A DNA stretch of 64,000 bases, from assembly GCA_022606135.1 (NCBI GenBank), contig JABYQN010000012.1, positions 1 through 64,000 of the forward strand. The letters are read 5' to 3'. Positions 34,096-44,918 of this stretch are shown here, piece by piece. The notes below the pieces were generated by a model. The model worked only from the letters and a program-made list of their open reading frames with translations. It did no database searches and was not told the DNA's origin. Position numbers and translations under genes: made by a program. This stretch comes from Fomes fomentarius (Eukaryota > Basidiomycota > Agaricomycetes > Polyporales > Polyporaceae). Numbering within the stretch: position 1 is the stretch's first letter; every line of letters begins with the position of its first letter.

Positions 34096-35667
34096 ATGTC
34101 GAGGTTATTGCACGCATTCAAGTGAGAGTCGGTGCCAGTGGTGGGATGCGTGTGTGCGCGCGTACAGATGATGCTGACGAGGGGTTGGTCGTTGTAGCAC
34201 GGCGCTCATCCGGAGACCGTTGGTGACCCAGTGCGCGACGTCGTTCGTGCTGTTCGGGACGGGCGACGTGCTCGCGCAGCAGGCGTTCGAGAAGAAGGGC
34301 GCGAACCACGACGTACGTCCTCCCTTTCCCCCATCTCCCCCGCTCATCCTCATCAACACCCCCGAATATCTGTGTACTCGTACTCATCGGGCTCCGACCT
34401 TTTCTTTTTGTATCAATAGTTCTGGCGGACGGCACGGTTGTCGTTCTACGGCGGTGCGTTTGCATTTACGCTCGCTACCCTCCCAACATCCCCGCGCAAT
34501 CCCCCGATCCCCGACGCGGCGCTCAAGATGCCCCGCATGCTCAGTGCTGACGCTGACGCTTCCTTTGTGCAGGCGCGATCTTTGGCCCCGTCTTGACAAA
34601 ATGGCTGCAGCTCTTGAACCGCCTGCAGTTCTCCTCCCCAACCAAGGCGGTCGCGTACAAGGTCTACCTTGACCAGTTCGTCTTCACCCCAGGTCCGTTC
34701 CCTTTCTTTGTCAATCTCGCCGGCACATGGCCCTCCGTGCAATTTCCCGCTGTCTAGCAAGACTTGGGCAGATCTCCGAGGTGTCGCGCATGCGACGGGG
34801 ATTGGGGAGTGCAGTCGCCCGATGTCGGCGGACGGGTCAGGCCGTGGGTGGACGCAGCGCGTATATGGGTAGCGATACCCTCGCACAGATTGCGCCACGA
34901 CCACGCATTCTCTCGCTGTCGGTGCCAGAAGCCGCAATCGGTCAGCTACAGCGGTACGCAGCGCGCATCTGGGTAGCGACACTCTCGTACAGATTGCGCC
35001 ACGACCACGCATTTCCTCACTGTCAAAGCCAGACGCCGCAAGCGGTCAGCTGCAGTGCTTTCTAGGCGGCGAGATTACGTTTCTTCTCCTCGCTTGATCT
35101 ACTCTATGCCATCTCCTGCCCGCACGATGCTCACCCAATCTCCCGTCTGGCGCGTGTACATAGGTGTCGTCGCCATGTTCTTCGGCAGTCTTACGCTGCT
35201 CGAAGGCAAGGGAGTCAACGACGCCAAGGAGCGTATACAGGAGGTGAGTTCCCATTCTCTTAGCTGTGGCCTCTAGAAACTGGATCTCGCACGCTGATGT
35301 GCTACCTCTAGGCATATGTCCCGACGATCATTCGTAACTGGTACGTACACTAATCCTCGTCCTGGGCGTGTCGCGTCGGCTGAGTGCTTTTCTTCGCTCG
35401 CACAGGGGCGTGTTCATCCCGACCCAAATCGTGAACTTCGCGCTCGTGCCGCATCATCTGCGCTTCGTCACCATCGGTGTCGTCTCGCTCTTCTGGAGTG
35501 AGTCCCCCCATTGTCCCATCCTCTCCGTCTTCCGGCGTACTGACGACACCGCTGCGTGCTTGACAGATGCATACCTGAGCTCTGTGAATGCTAAGAAGCA
35601 GGTCGAGATCGCGGCAGAGCACGAGCACGCACACACCCTCGAGGACTCGGAGAAGAAGGACGGGTAA
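34096..35667 (+). CDS. SYM1: Mpv17/PMP22-family membrane protein (Sym1-like)
   Basis: Eight exons (34096-34121, 34198-34312, 34420-34453, 34573-34692, 35164-35243, 35312-35340, 35406-35497, 35567-35667) join in phase to 198 residues. Family landmarks in order: RRPLVTQCATSFVLFGTGDV and LAQQAFEKKG; RTARLSFYGGAIFGPVLTKW; YKVYLDQFVFTPGVVAMFFG; NWGVFIPTQIVNFALVPHHL; and FVTIGVVSLFWNAYLS. Four hydrophobic segments fit a small channel-like protein of the mitochondrial inner membrane; yeast Sym1 is needed for heat and ethanol stress growth. The C-terminal tail is charged (EHEHAHTLEDSEKKDG). Intron 4 is 471 bp and contains a 104-bp tandem duplication. Partial or decayed copies lie downstream. Confidence 0.92.
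34852..35057 (+). repeat. 104-bp tandem duplication inside mpv17 intron 4
   Basis: Two adjacent copies (34852-34955 and 34956-35057), each starting acgcagcgcg and containing the shared core cagattgcgccacgaccacg followed by a ccgcaa-cggtcagct stretch. The degenerate mpv17 copy near 52.67-52.78 kb carries only one such unit. Confidence 0.85.
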
Positions 35668-35854
35668 AATACATATATCAGTACATCGGGACCTTGCTAC
35701 GGCATGTTGCAGCCCGCCGTTGCTCATATATACATTGAGTCTGTAGATTGCTACTACGTCCGACACATATAGACCATAGACGAATCAGCGAAATATCCTA
35801 GAGAGTGTTACGGGGGCAACGCAACAGGACTGAGACCGTATGTCCACATATGCG

Positions 35855-38324
35855 CTAATGAGCTACAGTAGTAGTTGCCTCTGCAAGAACGTCCAAGTGT
35901 CTGATATCGCGAATGTAGACTGTCCCCTCCTCATCTCCGTAGACCAACATCTGGCTGTCTTGAGTGAACAAACCGATAATCGGGCAGGTGATGAGATTGA
36001 AGGTGGCCAAATGCATGCCATCGCTCGCCCTCCTCAGATGGAGTGTACAATCCCATGAGATGCTCGTGGCAAACAAATGACCGCAAGGAGAAAACCACAT
36101 CCAGCACACCCACTCGCCGTTGGCGTGCGGTGTGATTCCACCTTGCGCGACGGGTGCATTTGAGTATACCCTGTCAACGATAGCAGAGTGCCACATCTCA
36201 CCCCTGTAGCCGATGAAGGATTTCTGAGTCGCCAGGTCGGATACAGCAATCAATGGATCTTCCTCGATCGACAACCCGGGCGTGGGGAGTCCAAGCGGCA
36301 TATGACGGGGCGGTGAGGGTGTACCAAAGTCCATGTCCCACATTGTGATGCTGGTACCATCAGCGTCCAGAATGGCGAGCAGGCTCCCATCGGAGGAGAT
36401 CGAGTGCTCTAGAAATTCTTCGCGCGTGGTCTCCATGGGCTGGTGACGATCTACCAATCGCACAAGGCCGTGATCGGTGAGAGAGTACCTCGCATCCGGA
36501 GGGACGACAGATGGAGGAGTTGTCATGCCGGATCCAGTGCGTTCTTTCGATGGCACGGTATACCAACAGAAGAGTCGCTTTGTCTCGGTAGTGATAGCAG
36601 ACACAACGAAAGTTCCATCCTGCAACCACGCCATGCATGAAGTTTCGGATGTCTTCCCGGAGTCGAAACCTCCAAGGATTCCGAGCAGTGTGCCGGTGGG
36701 CACGCTCCAGATACAGATCTCTCCAATGTCCGCGAGAGAGGCAATATACCTGCTATCCGGCGAAAACTGGAGCTTGTAGGTATCCTGGTCGGTATACCAG
36801 TCGACAGCGACTTCAATGTGGGCCGGGCCTCCGTGCCCTCGCTCTACCCTCCAGAGTATGAGGGTTTTATCGTCTGACGCGCTCGCGATCCATCGACCAT
36901 CGGGCGATGCAGCTAGAGCATCCACCGTGCCGTCATGGCCGTAACTGTCCGGCTCCGCAAGGTCGTCCAGGTCTGAAGTGCATAGCGGGCTCAATCAGCA
37001 TCAGGACGCAATTCAATTGAAGACCTCTCACCTCCCTGACACTGGACTTTGAACGGGCATTGTTTGTGTAGAGTGGGGAATATACACTGCAGTGTCCGAG
37101 TCCACAATACTGTCCGTTCTCGCCCGTTGCACCTTGCCACGAAGAGTACACGACTTGGATTAAGTCTAACAGCTGATTCCTCGAATTGTTGACATGCTTC
37201 TGCTGTCTCGTCTTTCCGGATGTCCGCCAAGACTGTGAGGTAACGCGTCTCATACTGTAATTCGATGGTCAGCACGTCTAGACGGGCAAGGGAGTTGAGG
37301 ACATTGGTCGCTAGTTCGATCATAGGAGTAAACGAGTGCATGTCTACTGGCAGGAACAATCTCAACGACCGCAGTCTCTCCAATCTGGAAATGAGAGACA
37401 GGATCGGATCTACACAGACGAGAATGTTAGCTGAGGCCTTGGAGCGATATAGGTGGGATGGCAGAAGGTGATAGATAGTACACGAACCATTCGTGGCCAC
37501 GACATCGAATGTGAGGGTCTCAATTGTGGATTGTAGCATCTTCAACAGAAGATCTGTGCCTCGTGTCACAACGTTGATGAGCTAAGAAACGTCGTGAGTC
37601 TGAGGATAATCATCATACACAAGGAGGTCGGATTACACACGGTCAAAGACTCAACGTGCAAATTGGGAGCGAGTAGATTGATGCACGTGTCCACCTCTTC
37701 AGGGTCTTGCCGCATTTTGAAACCAACATCCTCACAACGCAGCTTCCGCAGGGCTGGCATAGATGAGACCAGCCTGGTGCAGTCGACAGGAGTGACAAAA
37801 GTCATTTTGATCAGGTGGAGTTCCCGCACGGTAGTAGCAAGTCTTCGTATGGTCGCAAGTGCCGTGCGGTGGTACGCCGGGGCCGAGGTATAGGTATAAT
37901 TCCGGTCAATCACTGGACCACTCGATGTGATTCTGCCACTGAACTTCCAACAAACCAAGTTCGGAAGTGAGGTCAAGAGTGGGACCGGCACCATCTGGAA
38001 TAGAAACGCCGGCTCGTGATCATTCTTGTCATCAAACAGCTTGGCGCGGAACGTGAGGGAGCGCACAAGTGGAAGTAGATGGGGAGATTGAGACAGTGAT
38101 GTGCAGAGTGAAAAGAGCTCATCCTTCGTCGTGACGCGGATGGCAGCGAAGAGGTGATAGCGAGTTCGGGGAAGCCAGCGACGGGATGTCAAGGCGCATC
38201 TCCGAAGGGCACGGATGTCGTATTGAAGTTTGTCAATGATGCGTTCCTCGACTTCTACAGGGAGGGTAGCCACTGCAGCAGGGAGAGGGGATGTTGTGGT
38301 GGACATGAGAGACGACGTCGACAT
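35855..38324 (-). CDS. F-box plus WD40-repeat protein
   Basis: Exons 38324-37641, 37581-37488, 37409-37032 and 36972-35855 splice in consistent phase to 757 residues. The N-terminal F-box-like region is VATLPVEVEERIIDKLQ, then LRRCALTSRRWLPRTRYHLF. A leucine-rich middle part follows (PALRKLRCEDVGFKMRQDP, RLERLRSLRLFLPVDM). The C-terminal half carries at least five WD40-like blades (LAASPDGRWIASASDDKTLI, LQFSPDSRYIASLADIG, SISSDGSLLAILDADG, WFSPCGHLFATSISWDCTL). The WD40 part has no ATG of its own before its first blade, and a 59-bp GT-AG intron (37031-36973) with a CTGAT branch-like site joins it to the F-box part, so one gene is the better model. It is probably an SCF adaptor. A frameshifted copy lies at 53557-56022. 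Confidence 0.78.
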
Positions 38325-41300
38325 GAAGAAAGCTGAAGGGCCGTGTAGGTAGGGGCAGGTACAGATAGTGATCAAGCGCCATGCGTGGGTGTACTTGCCA
38401 TGTGACACGACTTCCTTTGCACCGTGTGATACACTATTACATTGATAGCAGAAGATTGACTTTGGCATGGCAGATGCGCGGATGTAGAGACTGGGCGAGA
38501 AGTTGACTGCGGCAATAAGAATATTGAGAAACCAATGATAGTATGCAAATTATCGTTCTTGTGGCATCCGAGAGCTACTAGTATCATTGTATGTCCTCGT
38601 CGGAGCACCCAATGGCGCAGGCTCAGGCTGAAATAAGAATGCGTCGCCAGAGTCGAGGAAATATGAGTACATTCCGACGGTGGTCGTAGTACAACGCCAA
38701 ACGGACGCAAATCCGCTGCGTTTACATAATATATCATACTTGGAATGGCGGCAAATACATGGCCTCGTCCATCTTCATGAAGGCCAGCGAGAGCAACCAA
38801 GGGCAGAATGACGCACTGTCCAAACTTGTTCTGGACGCCGGATCGACGTCGATCGGGCAACTCATGGCGCATGTCAATATAGGCTGAAAATGATGCATAG
38901 TCTTATATACGTTGTACACGCTCTCAATCCGTCTGCGCTGGCGGAACTGTATCAAGGAACAGAAGGCAAGAGCCAGCGGCGCACGCACTGTCCACGATCA
39001 GGTGCGCCAGACTCTCCCGAGATGCGCTTCTTCTTGCGTACAGGTGTTGCACTCGACCATCCTCGACATCCCACCACGTCAACCGAGACGTCCGGGAACC
39101 CGTTCTCCACCCCGTATAACATGCACCGCTTGGGACCGCATCCGCCGAGGTCTTCTTCCGTATTCACATGACAATCCGCGTATTGAGGGGAGATAGCGTG
39201 GAACCGAACCGCTATGCGGACCAACGCATACGTGCAGATTGGGTACTGGACGGGAGTGTCAGATCTCCCACATCTCAATGTGTCCGATGTCGAGACGTAT
39301 GCGATCGAGCGCATTCCGTGATGCGCGTGCAGGCTTCTGGCACAAGGAGCTCAAGGAAAGACGGCAGGGGGAGCGAGGGGAGCGAGGTACAGGGACGTTG
39401 CAACAGAAGCAGCGGTTGATCTCGGTCGCATGACAGTGAGCCCGTTGAATGCAAGAGGATCCGGAGGTCCGGGAACTGTTGAGTCGAGCCCAACGGCAGA
39501 ATAAACGCACATGGCCCTTGCAGCACAGGCGGCCTGTCCCGAACTTCGCTCATAGTCGAGGCGATGGAGGGTGACAAGTGCGTCGGAACGAGGACGACAC
39601 ACATCTATGTCACAGGTGTGTCGGTCCTCCCTGCACTAGCGTACATACAAGGAGGCGGGTGTGCTGGTCCTAGTGAATACCAATAGTCTACGGAGAGCGT
39701 GGAAGCATACGACGCATAGGAAATGAGAACGTACGTCGCGACAGGCGGCTGGGGTGTAAGACGTGCAATCCCGACCGGAGCTCAAGATAGGTCAACCAGC
39801 ATTGATGGAGGACAAGCACGAGGTCTTGCAGCTCGAGGGATGCGACCGAGCGGCGGTATGTGTGGGTCGAGGACCAGATGGAGCTCGTTGACAGGGACTG
39901 GATAGTCAGTCGAACATGCGCTGCTAAGTGAAAAAGAACGGGAGGGCTCAACATGGAGCCTCGATGATCTCCAGCGTGTCCAGAACAGCATCTTGGTCCA
40001 GCGACGACACGAGTCGAGAGGATGAGAGCACACACAAAGTGTCAGACCACCATGCGTGCTGATGACGATGTTCTCCGCGCCTCATATGCTTTGGGTGAGA
40101 CGGCCGTCTCAGGCTGTTGGGATCGTCACGGCGTAGATGTAGATAACGCTCGGGTGTCGAAAGCGTTGCAGACTAGTATACTACAGGTATAGCCAGAGAG
40201 AGCCACGGGAGAGCGTGTCGAGATGGATATGGGAGATGAGGACGTACATCCGGTGAAGTTGTGGACACGGACACTACACGTACAGCCATCATGGTTCTTC
40301 CACCAAATTCTAGGAGTCTTCAGACGTCGCTCAAGGACGCAGGCAGCGGAGAGAGAAGACGGGAACCAAGGACGACAGATGAGGTATGAGGTCAGTAGTC
40401 TGGACTGAGAAAGAGAGAAGACGCACTTCGCGTTCCAGCCAACTGCTTGAACGTATTCATGTACAGAGCTCCTTCGTTCTTGTACTTGCCCCTGCTCCGG
40501 TTTGGAAAGCGAGCGACGCAGGCTGCAAGCGAGCCAATTCGAGGGTAGAGGCTGATTATTGCAGTATTTCTATGTCACCCAATGGCCAGAAGCAAGAGAC
40601 AGGAGGGGAGGGACACGGAGAACGGTACTCAGGCTTCAGGAGAAGGTGGTCGGTCCGACAACCCGCCACGTAGCGCTTACAAGTCTCACGGGCGCTATTG
40701 ATGCTTGAATTCCACGATGGCCTCTCAACGTCAACGCGTCAACAGCGAGCCTAGTGCTCTCAGTAGGTACGCTATCCGTGTAGAGGATTGCGGGAGCTGA
40801 CTGCCAGCAGACTACCCAGGACGACCTCGGACCCTGGACACTTGCATGGCGTCTAGCGATGTACGCCTTCATCCTCTCCACTCAACCAACCATGGCCTCC
40901 TCAGCGCTGACAATGGAATTGATGCTCCCTATAGGTACACCACTAGATAGGGGGAGCGCCTCAGCCAACAGCTGCAGAGGAAGCCATCATCGCAAGTATA
41001 GCAGAGCACTCCTGCTCTCGACCCTCTTACCCAGGATAGCCTCGAAGCTCAAGCTCAACGGCAGCTGGGGCCCGGTCTCTGTGTATTTTATTAGCTACGG
41101 ATCTCTCCCCCTTCACGAGTCTATCTACCGCCCTGCGCTAGTACGTGCGATTGCGGGCCTAGTAGGCGAGTAACCAGTGAGTAAATACCTTGTCCATGCC
41201 TCCCACTGTACTGCGCTAACATCGCATATTCAATAGTCACGCCTCTCCTGTCGCCTACCTGTGCGGAAGCCTCAACATCAACGTGAGCTGATCACCTGAC

Positions 41301-41876
41301 TCTCGCGAGTCCGTCCCGCAATCGTGGCTCAAGGTGAGGGACCAGAACCTCACTTCGTCCGCTGATTTAAACGTCTCTGCAGATCCTGGTCATCGAATGG
41401 ACCAGTACGACTCCCTGCGCTCGAGCCAGACCGAGCTACTTCCCCATATCCAGGCCATGATACTGACCATCGTAAAGAACCCATTCGAGCCACAACGATG
41501 GGTATCCAACAACATCCATCCACCAGCAACTCTTCTTAGCGACTCTGCGAAGATCGGGTGAGTTTGAGAACATTGGCACTCGGCGATTTCATCGCTTCTA
41601 CATTAGACTAATGACCTCGCCCTCTTCAAGATCTACATCTTGTACTCCCGCACGACACGGAGTATCAAGGTGGCGGAGTGTATCACACCTCGCGTGAGTA
41701 CTGCACACTGACACACGACCTTGTCAAGTGTGGATTGATCGGCTCGCAAGGCGTTTTCCCAGCCGCGGAGGTGCACAAACCCGCCTTTAACATTGTAACT
41801 CCCCTCTGTCGAAATCGAACATAGTTTAGGCACATGCATGTGATGTCTGCGCGAATTGCATGTACGTGAGGATCGC
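38325..41876. other. gene-poor 3.5 kb, repeated in unit 2
   Basis: No frame with a recognisable domain. The first few hundred bases are the promoter of the F-box/WD40 gene. Small frames (38952-39314, 39688-40035, 41334-41561) have no known motif. A piece at about 41.57-41.88 kb is a diverged relative of 43.26-43.6 kb. Near 40.40-41.2 kb the two duplication units differ more than elsewhere. Confidence 0.4.
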
Positions 41877-42460
41877 GCGAGGTCGCAAAGCTCGCGCCGC
41901 ATTTAGACTCCCCTCAACGCAGGACCCGCGGCGGGTTCGCCGGTGCCATGGTCGAGCAAATTGTCCACGGTGTAGGGCCTCGATGATCAACAGGGCTGGA
42001 CGAGGAGGCGACCCTGCCCGGCTAGAGCACGCACACTTCGCGCGCAGGCCCGTCTGGGGACGCTTGGACACCTCCTCGCTGGGCTCTCCCTTCGCCTTTA
42101 CTCCACCCCCACCGGCTCATCTTCCAACCGCCGTGCCACTCCATCTCCTTCCTGAACCACCATTTTGCGTGGAAATCTCGAGGAGCGATATCGAGGATAT
42201 TGCACCGCATTTTTAGCAGAGCGCCGTGACCTGTTTGCGCGCGTACAGATACTGATCGGGGTTCGTCGTTGTAGCACGGCTTCTCAACCCGCCGAGACCG
42301 TTGGTGACCCAGTGCGCGGCGCTGTTCGGGCTATTCGTGCTGGACGACACGCTCGCGCAGCAGGCGTTCGATAAGAAAGGCACAAACCACGATGTACGTC
42401 CTCCCTTTCCCGCTCATCAATACCTCTGCGTCTCTGTATGGCTTCCGACCTCCAGGAGAA
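41877..42460 (+). pseudogene. mpv17 5' fragment (upstream block plus exon 2)
   Basis: A relic of the upstream region and exons 1-2 of mpv17. It contains ttggtgacccagtgcgcg, a frame resembling RDRW-TQCAALFGLFVLDDTL, and cgcagcaggcgttcgataagaaaggc, then an intact gtacgtcctccctttcccgctcat donor region as in the real gene. The start codon region is altered (gagcgatatcgaggatattg instead of gagcgatgtcgaggttattg), and exons 3-8 are absent. Its copy in unit 2 is at 59570-60150. Confidence 0.75.
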
Positions 42461-44918
42461 GTGCAACGTACTGACGACACTGCTGTGTGCTGTTGTGCAC
42501 TCCCAAGCTCCAGCAGTCACCCCTGCCTCCCATGTCGCCTGCCGCTTCCCGACGAGAGCCGAGCAATCAACTCTCGCGAGTCATCTTGCGCGCAATCATG
42601 CCCCAAGGTGAGCACTGGAATTTTACTTCGTCCGCTAATCCCTCGGTGCTAATCAGGTGATTTTGTCCGATTCAAGAGACTCGCCTCTCGCCGGTCTGAT
42701 AGACCTAGACCATTCGACACGCTCGATCTCACGGCTCGCGTCGGTCGTCATCCCGCTGTACTTGCACTCGAGCTCCTGCTACATGGCCTCAGTCATGCTT
42801 CGAACGATGGATGAGACGTCTGATAACGTCTCCTGAGCACATCGTGTCCGAGCTCGACTCGTACTGAGGCCGGTTCTCAGCAGTTCCGGTGCGAATCTCT
42901 CCCTAACACCCCTTTCGCGCACCTGAACAGCCTCACGCGAAGCGTTCCATGACATCCCAAACCTCCTCTGTGGTTGTGGTTGTCAGGCGATGTCAATGGC
43001 ATTGCAATGTTTCCTGTTGCAACGTTTCGCGCCCGTTCATCTTCATCAACACGTCTCGGAGGGTGAGGCGGTAAGGGGGTGATTGAGCACCCCTGACCTT
43101 CTGCACTGGTGCGCAACCCCGTCGTTTTTAATCTCAGCTCTGAAGGTTGAGTTCTCCACTGTCTAGGTATGAGAACCCGTACGTAACATGTCTCTAGGCT
43201 CACCGCGCATCGCTCCCATCTATGCATTCCAACATTCTGCGACCTGTGAGTGTGTTTGCGTGAAGATCAGGTGAGCTTGAGAACATGCTCATCTTGTCGG
43301 ATTCACTCCTTGTGCATAGGGCGTCCGACATCGCCCGCCTCAATGGACACCCACACGGCATGGGAGATCGAGAGGCGGCCGAGTGTATAACAGCTCGCAG
43401 GACCCCTGCATACCGACATCCGACCTCATCACGCATACAATCAACTCGCAAGGCCAGTTTCCCAACTGCGGCAGGGCGCGAAACTGCCTGCACCATGACT
43501 CTTCCTGCACCCCTCCTACCCCCTCACGCACGTGCACTGAACGTTGCGCGACTGCGGAATTCGTGTACACGAGGATTGCGCGAGGTCGCGAAACTCGAAC
43601 ATCTCGGCGAACTCTCTGGCAGACGCCTGACCTTTGCCTTCTGCGGGACACGTCAGACGGTACGTTATCAGGTCTCCGATGGCTGGTATAGACAATGACA
43701 GGCATTCGCTTAGAGACCAAGCTAGTATCTCGCACTCGAGCTCCCGCAACTCATCCTGCTTGGGAGTTTCGAGGCATGGGCATCTTCACCGTCCTGTTGT
43801 CCGCCACCAGAATTCATACACCGTCTGCTCCACCGCCGTGTACGCTCCTGTCCTCTCGTCTTGCGATCCGCCACTCAAGTCTGTCTGTCATACTGTCTCT
43901 TCTGCCACACAGGAGCATGCTACACCTCATATGATAGCCGTTCCTACCCCGGACCAGATACTTGCTCTCGTGCGGCTTGTTGGACTACTATGCACATTCA
44001 GGTCGGCTCCTTCCGACAACGGTACGGGAGACTGATCTTATCTTTCATGCTGTCTCGTCCGTTCTGTTCACTCTCCTCCGCCGTGGCATCACCCGCGCGC
44101 CCGATCGCATCCCAATGTCTTGTTCGGTTCAGTCTCCACCAATCGAAGCTATAGGTGGTCTTTGAGCCTTCGTGCGACTATCCGCAGTCCCCGTGGTCCA
44201 CCTGCGAGATCCTCGCCTTTTTCGCCAGTGCCCCACGTCGTCCAGCTCAACAACAGACTGCGCTGTACATATGCCTTGCTGATGATACCGGTCTGTACTT
44301 ACATCTGAATCGATAGCTCACCGTGTTTGCGACCACCTCACTATACTCAATCGCTTGACCACTCAACATCGCGCTCGCTCCTATCTTCCCCTCTATCATT
44401 TTCTCCCGCGCGCGTAATAGACACGCAGTTACCGCATGCTGATGGAACCACGGAAGACTTGGAATATGCCCCCGAGGCCTGATAGCGCTCGGTATCGCAG
44501 ACATGTATGACAGCTGTGCGCTAAAACAACAGCAGTCGCGGTTCTCGGGTGTCTGATACCTGTATGCGGGTCACCGAGGGCGGTATGCCTGCCAATAGGG
44601 GGTATATAGGCACGGAAGGGCCTTTGAGGCTGCCGTTCTATGGCTGGACACAGGCGCTGCGCACTCCAAATCGAACACCTGCTAGACGTCTCATGTCATG
44701 CACCACGTCAGACGCTGTCAATTCTATGAAGATGAGAAAGAGAAGCACGGCCACACGCCGTATGTGTTGCCTGTGCGAGGCCACCACGCACAAGAGAGCG
44801 CGGCCAGTGTTGAGCAGTACTAGTAAGCAGAGAGTACCGGAGCCTCTCGCCGTCTTCGTCTACTCTCTCTCAGCACTGTCCGCATCATCGCTGCCGCTCC
44901 CCTCCAACGTCTGACGTC
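42461..44918. other. gene-poor 2.5 kb upstream of the DUF6535 gene
   Basis: No supported gene. Between about 43.26 and 43.6 kb lies a diverged repeat of 41.57-41.88 kb (both contain gtgag-ttgagaaca and gaggat(c/t)gcgcgaggtcgc). Short frames such as 43634-44035 lack motifs. The last few hundred bases are the likely promoter of the gene starting at 44919. Confidence 0.4.

Noticed and set aside
35855..36994. A separate WD40 gene starting near 36994
   Set aside because: The frame has no ATG before the first WD40 blade, and a well-formed intron joins it in phase to the F-box part upstream.
38325..38468. N-terminal extension of the F-box/WD40 protein to 38468
   Set aside because: A one-base length difference in the second unit breaks this extension while the downstream F-box start is shared, so ATG 38324 is preferred.
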